Shown: positions 1 to 6,400 of the stretch, piece after piece | Position numbering within the stretch: the stretch's first letter is position 1 | Layout of the letters: every line of letters starts with the position of its first letter | NCBI RefSeq assembly: GCF_029762515.1 | Contig: NZ_JARVGN010000029.1 | Span: 1-9,934, forward strand | Origin: Methanocalculus sp. | Lineage (GTDB): Archaea; Halobacteriota; Methanomicrobia; Methanomicrobiales; Methanocorpusculaceae | Length of the DNA: 9,934 nt | Direction: 5' to 3' | Made by a program: the position numbers and the translations under genes | The notes under the pieces: generated by a model | Told to the model about the DNA's origin: nothing | Seen by the model: the letters and a program-made list of their open reading frames with translations, nothing else | Databases searched by the model: none

Positions 1-400
1 AACGCTCGCAGGAGGTGCAGTAGCTCTGGTTGATGATCTCGGAGTAGACATAGCCACGGTCGATCAGGCGGTTGATGATCGACTGAGTCCGTTCATGGTT
101 GGTTTTGTTGTCGGTCATCCCGAAATGGTCGAAGATGACACCCATCCGTTCGAAGGTCTCTTTGAAATGATCATGGTATTTTTCCGAGAGCGCCCGCGGG
201 GTGGTGCCCGCCTCTTCTGCAGATACGACAATCGGAGTTCCGTGATTGTCTGAACCGCAGACAAAGAGAACCTCCTCACCTGCACGCCTGAGATGCCTGA
301 CATAGCAGTCGGCGGGCACATAGGTCCGCAGGTGCCCGATATGGCATAATCCATTGGTATAGGGAAGTCCGCATGTAACCAGTTTCGGTGTACCACTCAT
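1..400 (-). CDS. metG: Methionyl-tRNA synthetase, N-terminal part (runs off the left edge)
   Basis: Cytoplasmic class I aminoacyl-tRNA synthetase that charges tRNA-Met with methionine at the expense of ATP. The visible 133 residues begin MSGTPKLVTCGLPYTNG. They contain the class I HIGH signature intact at residues 20-23 (CHIGHLR), the family block FVCGSDNHGTPI at about 47-57, and, at the very edge, YCTSCER (about 127-133), the start of the zinc-binding Cys-x2-Cys knuckle in the connective insertion. The family is usually 550-700 residues, so about four fifths, including the KMSKS loop, lies outside the window. The ATG at 398-400 is chosen because the conserved MetG N-terminus begins immediately after it. 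No ribosome binding site precedes it, and a TATA-like box lies about 28 bases upstream, which suggests leaderless translation. It is divergent from the gene at 445. Identification is firm; only the C-terminus is unseen. Confidence 0.96.
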   Translation of the reverse strand, partial: MSGTPKLVTCGLPYTNGLCHIGHLRTYVPADCYVRHLRRAGEEVLFVCGSDNHGTPIVVSAEEAGTTPRALSEKYHDHFKETFERMGVIFDHFGMTDNKTNHERTQSIINRLIDRGYVYSEIINQSYCTSCER

Positions 401-424
401 CAATATGCTTTTTGCGCTGGATCG

Positions 425-433
425 TATAAAATA
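425..433 (-). promoter_or_regulatory. TATA-like box for metG
   Basis: Read on the minus strand this is TATTTTATA, centred about 28 bases upstream of the metG ATG. That is the normal distance from an archaeal TATA box to a transcription start, so the metG transcript would begin at or very near its start codon. The element sits in the 44-base gap between metG and the rightward gene at 445 and could not place a start upstream of the latter, so it fits metG best. It was assigned by eye from position and composition. Confidence 0.4.
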
Positions 434-444
434 CAGGGTATACT

Positions 445-1176
445 ATGGCGAAGCGATTGGCAATACCGGTACGGAGCCTTGGATCCGAGGTCGATACTCC
501 TTCAGTCACCGATCTCAGCGAATGGGCAAAAGCCCGCGCAGGTCAGAGCGGCGATCTGGTCACCTATCACCTGATGAAGACGCTTGAAGCGCAGAAGGGG
601 GTGCATACCCCGGCTGCCGGCGGCTGGTTCTACCATGAGCGGGCGAGGACAGCGTCTCTTCCCGATGCACCCGCAGATGATGTGATGGATGATATCCAGG
701 CGGTGCAGAGTGTACGGAAGAACTGCTGGTGGTCGCTCCCCTCTGCCGCTTCACAGTTTGTTGATCCTGATGAGGATCAGATCCTCTTCTTCAGGCAGTT
801 CCTCAGGATGATGCGGGATGCCGGAGTCTTTGGGCATGTTATACTGCTGAAAGAGGATCCAAAGCCGCTTGAGCTCGAACTCGTCTCCGGCCGGCGGATC
901 TTCTGGCACCTGCTGAACCCGACTGAACGGGCACTTGAGAAAGTGCTGGAAGTGCAGCGGGATATTGCCATTGCACCGGCAGATCTGCCGCTGCTTTCCG
1001 ATCTCATGGGCTCCTACACGGTCAGGAAGATCATCGTGATGGAAGGGGGCGAGGCCGATCTCCGGGCTGCGAAGGAACTTGTGGATCTTGATAACATCAT
1101 GACCGGGGGCTATGCCCCCGCCAAAAAGCCCTCATACTGGGACGAGCTTGTAGAAGGATCGTTTATTCTGCGCTAG
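445..1176 (+). CDS. Conserved-looking hypothetical protein, 243 residues
   Basis: I do not recognise this family. The product is soluble, with no signal peptide and no membrane segment. It is acidic and mixed alpha/beta in appearance. Recognisable stretches are the Trp-rich CWWSLPSAASQF (about 94-105), a helical DEDQILFFRQFLRMMRDAG, a hydrophobic strand FGHVILLKED (about 128-137), and a second strand VRKIIVMEGG followed by a helix (about 193-210). The C-terminus ends in SYWDELVEGSFILR. Base composition and codon use match the neighbouring housekeeping genes, so it appears to be a long-term resident. The ATG at 445 has only a weak purine element (AGGGT, 435-439) before it. It is divergent from metG, and its last 14 bases overlap the end of the leftward DHH gene. 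The reading frame is very likely real; the function is unknown. Confidence 0.8.
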   Translation: MAKRLAIPVRSLGSEVDTPSVTDLSEWAKARAGQSGDLVTYHLMKTLEAQKGVHTPAAGGWFYHERARTASLPDAPADDVMDDIQAVQSVRKNCWWSLPSAASQFVDPDEDQILFFRQFLRMMRDAGVFGHVILLKEDPKPLELELVSGRRIFWHLLNPTERALEKVLEVQRDIAIAPADLPLLSDLMGSYTVRKIIVMEGGEADLRAAKELVDLDNIMTGGYAPAKKPSYWDELVEGSFILR

Positions 1177-2236
1177 AGTGTGTGTTTTGTGCTTCTGCCA
1201 CCTGAACGAACCTATTGAAGTGGGAGGTTGTCCCAAGGATCCGGAAGGAGAGTTTGTCCCGGAAAGTGAAGGGGAAGGTGCCACCGGAAGCATTCGGGTG
1301 TCCGCCGCCCCCAAATTCTGCTGCGATGAGGTGTGAGATGGGCGGGGCTGATCTCAGGGAGAAGCGGCCGTTCTCTGAGATGATCACCTCGATATCTGTT
1401 TTATATTCTTCCCTGATGGCAGCTGCCGTCTCGCTTGGGTAGTTGATGAGGGGGGCAAAGGCGATTGTGTATCGTCCTTTTCGGATCTTCATCCTCCTGA
1501 TGCTCGTCCTGATGGCCTGGGTGCGTTCACGGTCAATCTCCGCATAGGTCTCCTCGATCCAGTCATCGGTGAAGATCCCCTGCTCCAATCGGTTCCTGAG
1601 TGGCCTGAGGTTTTTATTGATGGATCCGATCTGGCCGAGGATTGCAGATCGCGGGTCCCGGTGGGTCCAGAGATCATAGTCACAGACGACAGTTGCAATC
1701 TCAACGGCAACGGGGTCATCAGGTGCGAGTGCCCGTGCCACGAGCCCGCACCCGCAGGTGGAGGTATCGACTGTGAGTTCTTCTGTATACTGCTCGATCT
1801 GCCGGATCTGATCAGGCTTCCACCGGTGGTGATCACGCCAGATGATCCGCCAACCCGATGCCTTTGCCCGCCGTGCAGCTTCATCGACGCCGTTCTGGTA
1901 TCCGACATCCGAGATGGAGAGGATATCGCCCTTGCCGGGGACGTTTGCTATTGAATTGAGGTTCTTTGTGAACCTGCCGACCGATGAGAAGACGGTGAAG
2001 ACCTCGTCGTGCCCATAGACCCGCCTGTGGATCGCATCTGCCCCGGCGGCATCAAGATCGTTATGGGTCAGGTGGACAATGCCGGCGGTCCGCCCCCGCA
2101 CCAGCTCCTCTAACGTCGGCCCCTGCTTCTTCTCTGTTTTTTTGGGGCCGAAGAGCGAACGGATGCGATGAAGGATGCCGGCGCCGGTGGAGCTGCCGGA
2201 ACTGCCGGGATTGCCGGTGCCGGAGGACGAACTCAT
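1163..2236 (-). CDS. DHH/DHHA1-family phosphoesterase
   Basis: A 357-residue protein of the DHH phosphoesterase superfamily, the metal-dependent hydrolases that include RecJ, nanoRNases and cyclic-dinucleotide phosphodiesterases. All signature motifs are visible: HNDLDAAG (58-65), SDVG (109-112), RDHHRW (134-139), VCDYDLW (184-190), and the DHHA1 glycine-rich GGGGHPNASGG (309-319). These are the metal and substrate ligands, so it should be active. Length fits the short, two-domain nanoRNase or pAp-phosphatase-like class better than full RecJ, but the substrate cannot be decided from the sequence. The first 20 residues are almost only Ser, Gly, Thr and similar (MSSSSGTGNPGSSG), a likely disordered tail. 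The frame stays open upstream to 2386, but that stretch encodes Pro/Ser-rich text from a purine tract. I chose the ATG at 2236 because a TATA-like box lies about 28 bases before it. No ribosome binding site is present, so it is probably leaderless. Confidence 0.92.
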   Translation of the reverse strand: MSSSSGTGNPGSSGSSTGAGILHRIRSLFGPKKTEKKQGPTLEELVRGRTAGIVHLTHNDLDAAGADAIHRRVYGHDEVFTVFSSVGRFTKNLNSIANVPGKGDILSISDVGYQNGVDEAARRAKASGWRIIWRDHHRWKPDQIRQIEQYTEELTVDTSTCGCGLVARALAPDDPVAVEIATVVCDYDLWTHRDPRSAILGQIGSINKNLRPLRNRLEQGIFTDDWIEETYAEIDRERTQAIRTSIRRMKIRKGRYTIAFAPLINYPSETAAAIREEYKTDIEVIISENGRFSLRSAPPISHLIAAEFGGGGHPNASGGTFPFTFRDKLSFRILGTTSHFNRFVQVAEAQNTHSSAE

Positions 2237-2260
2237 GGTGATATGTCTGTTCTTCAGGCG

Positions 2261-2268
2261 TGATAAAT
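2261..2268 (-). promoter_or_regulatory. TATA-like box for the DHH phosphoesterase gene
   Basis: On the minus strand this reads ATTTATCA, centred about 28 bases upstream of the chosen ATG at 2236. The spacing supports a leaderless transcript and the shorter start. It was assigned by eye. Confidence 0.35.
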
Positions 2269-2313
2269 GGGGGCGGTGGAAGGGGGAGGGGGGAGGAGAG
2301 GGAGAGAGAAGGA
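2269..2313 (+). repeat. G-run, homopurine tract (possible G-quadruplex)
   Basis: Four runs of three or more G occur at 2269-2273, 2282-2286, 2288-2293 and 2300-2302. Positions 2278-2313 are 36 purines in a row on the plus strand. The tract fills the gap between the promoter of the leftward DHH gene and the promoter of tRNA-Phe. G-quadruplex or triplex formation is possible from the pattern, but no function can be read from it. Confidence 0.45.
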
Positions 2314-2352
2314 CGTTATTGGACGGGCGAATGCAGGGCAAAAGCGGATGTA

Positions 2353-2359
2353 TTAAATA
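2353..2359 (+). promoter_or_regulatory. TATA box of the tRNA-Phe gene
   Basis: TTAAATA, close to the methanogen stable-RNA box A consensus (TTTAWATA), is centred about 32 bases before the mature tRNA 5' end. It predicts a transcript with a roughly 5-base leader that RNase P would remove. A second AT-rich element, TATATT at 2371-2376, is too close to the tRNA to serve. Confidence 0.5.
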
Positions 2360-2387
2360 GAGATCTGGCATATATTGTAATCCCAAA

Positions 2388-2461
2388 GCCTCAGTAGCTC
2401 AGACTGGGAGAGCGCCAGACTGAAGATCTGGTTGTCCCCGGTTCAAATCCGGGCTGGGGCA
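2388..2461 (+). tRNA. tRNA-Phe (anticodon GAA)
   Basis: A complete 74-base cloverleaf. The 7-pair acceptor stem GCCTCAG / CTGGGGC has one G-U pair. The D stem is GCTC/GAGC with a 9-base loop, and the anticodon stem is CCAGA/TCTGG with loop CTGAAGA, giving anticodon GAA. The variable loop is 5 bases. The T stem is CCCGG/CCGGG with loop TTCAAAT, and the discriminator base is A at 2461. There is no intron and CCA is not encoded, as is common in archaea. The gene has its own TATA box and a T-rich tract directly after it. It stands at the edge between GC-rich core genes and the AT-rich accessory region, a typical integration neighbourhood. Confidence 0.97.
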
Positions 2462-2464
2462 TGG

Positions 2465-2487
2465 TTTTTCTTTTATGTTTTCTTTCT
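2465..2487 (+). terminator. T-rich terminator after tRNA-Phe
   Basis: Three clustered T runs (TTTTT, TTTT, TTTT) with few other bases start four bases after the tRNA. Oligo-T tracts on the non-template strand are the usual intrinsic termination signal in archaea, without need of a hairpin. Confidence 0.55.
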
Positions 2488-2684
2488 CGGTTTAGCCTTT
2501 CATCCTGTTTGCTATGTTTGTTTCGCCAGCGTGACAGGGATGTTAGTTGCAAGGGCATGCATGAGAACTGCCATCATGAGTATTGATGGGATACAATTCG
2601 GTACTCTACCCGATCCGATAACGATTAAGTAGTTCAAAACGTTTTTAGCTTCAGGAAAGAGAAGAAAGAACTGAGCAGGATATC

Positions 2685-2921
2685 ATGAAGAGCTTTATTG
2701 ACAAAGTCATGCATCGGAACCAGAAGAAGAGAAGATCATTCTCGCTAAAGATTGAGATGCAAAATGCAGCAGCATTGACAGATGAAGTTATTTCTGAAGC
2801 AATGACTGAACTTGCACAGATGATCAGACGCGGTGAAGTCAACCTTGATACCGAGGGGAAAGTGAGATACATCCTCGGGGACGTCGTTTTAGAGGGCCGG
2901 ATGGATATTGTTACGGAATGA
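2685..2921 (+). CDS. Small hypothetical protein, 78 residues
   Basis: Not recognised. The product has a basic N-terminal segment (HRNQKKRRSF, about 10-19) followed by a predicted amphipathic helix (about 28-49, LTDEVISEAMTELAQMIRRG) and a short beta-like C-terminal part (GKVRYILGDVVLEG, about 58-71). It is soluble, with no signal or membrane segment. The ATG at 2685 is preceded by CAGGAT at 2677-2682, a modest ribosome binding site at short spacing. Base composition is between that of the core genes and the island. It stands alone between tRNA-Phe and the large gap before the accessory operon, so it may be core or part of the accessory block. The opposite strand is also open over much of this stretch, but this frame has the ribosome binding site and a more protein-like composition. 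Confidence 0.6.
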   Translation: MKSFIDKVMHRNQKKRRSFSLKIEMQNAAALTDEVISEAMTELAQMIRRGEVNLDTEGKVRYILGDVVLEGRMDIVTE

Positions 2922-2940
2922 GACGATCCGATATCACGTG

Positions 2941-3058
2941 TAAGATGGGGAGCAGATCAGATCCGTGTGTGCCACATGACCAGATCCAGATTTTATACAG
3001 CGGCTGCTGCAAAGATATCCCCATTTTAAACTGTGTGAACGCACAGATCTCCGGATCT
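2941..3058 (+). other. Cluster of possible RNA hairpins downstream of the small gene
   Basis: TAAGATGGGG (2941-2950) can pair with CCCCATTTTA (3019-3028), ten pairs with one G-U, extended inward by AGCAG (2951-2955) with CTGCT (3004-3008). Next come CTGTG/CACAG (3031-3035 with 3042-3046, closing a small loop) and AGATC/GATCT (3045-3049 with 3054-3058), which overlaps the previous one. A TATA-like TTTTATAC at 2991-2998 lies inside. This could be the 3' end of the small gene's transcript, a small RNA, or chance. Confidence 0.2.
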
Positions 3059-3096
3059 GCCACTCTATTACAATCCTAACTTGTTAAGAGCCTTAA

Positions 3097-3288
3097 TTAA
3101 ATATACAGGGAATTACTGATGCTATCGAGTGCTGACAATTCAGAGTCGAGAGGGTTCTTGTTACGGAGATGCATTTCAACCGGTTCAAATCTTCCATTCA
3201 GGAGGAGGAATCTTAACTGTTGAGCCAGGAGAGCGTGAATATCTCCCCCTGCTCTCCAGAGCTTGTTAACCCGTGTCTGATTAACCAC
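3097..3288 (-). CDS. Doubtful small frame, 63 residues, GTG start
   Basis: The start is GTG at 3286-3288, preceded on the minus strand by GGAG with a seven-base spacer, which is the main reason to list it. The predicted product is basic, with a central helix-like part (DIHALLAQQLRFLLLNGRF, about 16-34). I do not recognise it. The frame stays open upstream to 3384 without another good start, so this could instead be a remnant of a longer gene. It lies divergently from the island operon, sharing the AT-rich element at 3359-3369 as a possible promoter, an arrangement seen for regulators. It may equally be chance. Confidence 0.22.
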   Translation of the reverse strand: MVNQTRVNKLWRAGGDIHALLAQQLRFLLLNGRFEPVEMHLRNKNPLDSELSALDSISNSLYI

Positions 3289-3358
3289 ACATTTGCTCCA
3301 TTCTGGATAAAGGCTACTTCCCAGATATCGATCATGGTCAAGGGTGAAAAATATTATG

Positions 3359-3369
3359 TATAATAAATA
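3359..3369 (+). promoter_or_regulatory. AT-rich promoter-like element before the island operon
   Basis: TATAATAAATA lies about 90 bases before the ATG at 3454 and would place a transcript start near 3392. A second AT-rich candidate, ATTTTAGGTTAAAA at 3395-3408, would place it nearer 3428. Either would drive the operon with an untranslated leader, which agrees with the ribosome binding site at 3440. Which one is used cannot be decided from the sequence. Confidence 0.3.
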
Positions 3370-3439
3370 GCTGTCGAATGTCAGTTATGAATTCATTTTA
3401 GGTTAAAAGTTCAAATCGGATCTTTTATTACATCCAGAT

Positions 3440-3444
3440 GGGAG
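3440..3444 (+). promoter_or_regulatory. Ribosome binding site of the 1590-residue gene
   Basis: GGGAG ends nine bases before the ATG at 3454, a good match to the archaeal anti-Shine-Dalgarno sequence. It fixes the start and shows this operon uses leadered translation, unlike metG and the DHH gene. Confidence 0.55.
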
Positions 3445-3453
3445 AATAATTTA

Positions 3454-6400
3454 ATGTTTTCTGTGTTAAAAGATCAAATAAAAAAAGGAGATCAAATAAA
3501 CTTTTTTTTTATTGATGGGAGTACATTATCCGGCCACATTGATACGATCTCAGATAATTATCTTCTTCTGAATACAGAAAACGGAAAAACAACAATCACA
3601 AAAAATGAGGTTGAGAGAAATATTGGCCGATGGACGATTATTGGAAATATCAACTCCCCTACGTCAGGTCTATCCCATAAAGGAGATCTAGAAGCTAAAA
3701 TTTCAGATTCCCCAGATCATACCGTTGATAGTTTTTTAGGAGATTTTGAGACCGAAATTAAAAATACAAAAGTATCCATCTTTGATCCTATCTATTCTTC
3801 ACCATTTCCAAGAGGGTCTAATAACAGACAAAATGAAAACTGGAATCGAATTAATAACGGGTTTCAACATGCAAAGAAAAGCAATCAGCTTGGATCTATT
3901 TCGGGTTTGATTAAAAAATTAGATTTATTAGCAGGAGAGAATCCAAAATTATCAGTAATCCCTTATAATTCAGGTTGTTTCTCCTATTTTCTTAGAGATT
4001 ACGATGCAGCAATAGCATATTTTAGTACTGCATTTAATATTGAAAAAAATCCAAAATACCTTCATAATCTCCTTGTTAGTTCACTTGAAAAGCATGATTA
4101 TTCGACAGGAATCAAATGCCTTTACGAGATATTCTCTGAAAAACTTCCTTGGGAAATGGACGACGAATGGCACCTTTATATCTTCCTTACTTATGAGACG
4201 AATTCATATAAACAATTCTTAGAATCATTTCAAAAAATTATCATTAAAATCTCAAGTAGAAAAATTTCAGTCAGTTCAACTCAATCATCACTTTTATTCA
4301 AGACAATTGTTCTGTTGTTAAAGAAAAACAAACAATTAACCGAAGCATTGGCTGTAATTGATTTATTTAAAGATGGTAGTGATCTTAGCTCAAAAACACT
4401 TAATTTGATGGAAATTAGTTTCAAGTCGACTGTACAGCAAAAAACCCAAGAAAATTTATCTGTAAATCAGAAAGAGGAAGAGAAACTAGAGATTATTCAT
4501 GAAAAAAACGAGAGCCTGGATATTGAGGAAGAAATATCCTTATTGAAAAACGGGAAGTCAATACCCGTTCGTGGTAGAATATACTCCTATAAGTCCGACC
4601 GTAATTATGGTTTTATTGCCGACGATGAAGGAGTTGAATACTTTTTCCATCGAAGTGCAATTATTGATAATTCCGTTTTATTTCAATTATCAAATGTTAC
4701 TTGGAGCGACGAAATCAGCATCGATGTAATATTTGAGAAAACCAATGGACCCAGGGGACCAATCGCAATAGAGATCACCTCTTTAAAAACTAATGATGAA
4801 CTTTTAACAATTGCTAACGAATTTGCCAACAATGGGGATTATGTGGCCGCCATCTCAAATATTAAACAAATCCTTTTTGTGGATTCAAAGAATTCTAAAG
4901 CTCGCGAATTGTTCATTCTATGGAGAAAATATCTTCGATTTCCAAATCTTCCGTTAGGTGATAATTCATTTGCTAAAGCGATCAGGGCACAAATTGCGGA
5001 GAAAGATATCAGAAAGGCCGAATATCTTTTTTTAGATGCAATTCAAGAAAAAGATAACCTTGATAATGCAGTTATTGAATTAGCTACATTATATTGCGAT
5101 GAAAACCGAAATGAGGAAGCCATCCAATTACTTAAAAAACACATTAAAAGAATTAAAAGTCCTCGTCATGCTGAAGAATTATTAGCAGTAATCTATCGGC
5201 GAACAGAACAATATGATTCATTAATTACATTACTAGAAAATCATTATAATAAAGCGCAAAGTAACATAGAAAAAGGACAGATCCTTTTACAGATGGGTAA
5301 TTCATATTTACACTTGAATAACTACGAAGAAGCTGATAAAACTTTTATCCGTGTTTTAGACATATTACCGGACAATTTAAGCGCTAGAAGAAATCGAGCG
5401 ATTTGCCTTTATAAACAGAATAAATTCAATGAAGCTGAAGCCATTTTAAGTAAAATATTGGAGAAGACTTATGATGCATCTGCAGTGGATTTAAAAAATG
5501 CAATATCGGATGCAAGAAAAACTGGTCAATCCAGCAGTCAATTGGAAGAGATAATTACGGTTACCGTAAGTTCAGACTATTCAAACGAAGAAACCACGGA
5601 GTTTACAAAATATTTATTAGAGAATTTTGATATTTCTGGGATATTTCCAAATAGGATGCTTTCTGACACATCTGGAAAAAATACATATTCTGCATCTGAA
5701 AAGGAAGCCCTCATTGATATCCAGATAATTGAAAAAACGATTAGATCAATAAAAGCAACAAATTCAAGAGAAATAGCAAATTATTATCTAGCGGCTGCTT
5801 GGATTTGTTCAAAAAAGGTTGACGATCGAAATAAGTTTTATGAATATTTAGCAAAGGCATTTACATATAGCGGTGACTCTGCTGTTCAGGATAATCGATC
5901 AATAGATGCAATAAAATCGTGGTATTGCGAGGCTTTGATCGCATTTGATAATATCCGACAAAACGTCTCAATTGAAAACATTGCTCTTGACAACGTGTGT
6001 AAATTCATATATTCTACACTGGGGAAAAAGCATATCCCCCTATCGAATACGCTACCACTAAATATTGTATTAGATGATATCTTCACGAAAAGTCCATCAT
6101 ACGATTTGATATTTGACGCAATTGGATATCTTATCTTCCGTAGTGAATTTGCTAGTAAAAAAATCCTCGGTCAAATATTTAATAAACCTAAATTCAGAGA
6201 AAAAGCAATTCAATTTCTAAAAAATAAAGGTGTGAATGCTCAATCATCTATAGAGGATCTGAATGAATTTGTTAGCATATGGAACGACTATCGTCGAAAT
6301 TTGATTTCAACCAATAAAAAAATTAAAAATGATTTTCAATATTTTCAGGAGAAACAATTCAGCTTACACTGGTTGGAAGATATTTCGAATAAAATTCCAA

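Larger units (their letters stand above)
2922..3453. other. Gap of about 530 bases between the small gene and the island operon
   Basis: No convincing large gene is present on either strand. The stretch holds the hairpin cluster at 2941-3058, AT-rich promoter-like elements at about 3093-3106 and 3359-3369, a doubtful leftward frame at 3097-3288, and short direct copies of the tRNA T-arm at 3180-3191 (12 bases) and 3409-3417 (9 bases). Composition is patchy: a hand count of 3061-3120 gives 18 G+C of 60, while 3181-3240 gives 28 of 60. That patchiness is what one expects from a mosaic junction. No transposase or integrase remnant could be recognised. Confidence 0.5.

Noticed and set aside
115..396. 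Leftward open frame of 93 codons
   Set aside because: It lies inside metG in another frame; the metG frame has the HIGH motif and family blocks.
2237..2386. Upstream extension of the DHH frame by 50 codons
   Set aside because: It encodes Pro/Ser text from the purine tract, would start two bases from the tRNA gene, and contradicts the TATA-like box at 2261-2268.
2432..2632. Rightward open frame of 66 codons
   Set aside because: It begins inside tRNA-Phe and crosses the T-rich terminator, with no ribosome binding site.
2651..2872. Leftward open frame opposite the small gene
   Set aside because: It is the antisense of 2685-2921, which has the ribosome binding site and a more protein-like sequence.
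3119..3223. Rightward 34-codon frame after an AT-rich box
   Set aside because: It has no ribosome binding site, is very short, and shows Arg/Ser-rich random-looking sequence.
3228..3257. Seven-pair inverted repeat GGAGAGC / GCTCTCC
   Set aside because: It has a 16-base loop, no T tract, and no gene end beside it, so it does not work as a terminator or operator on this evidence.
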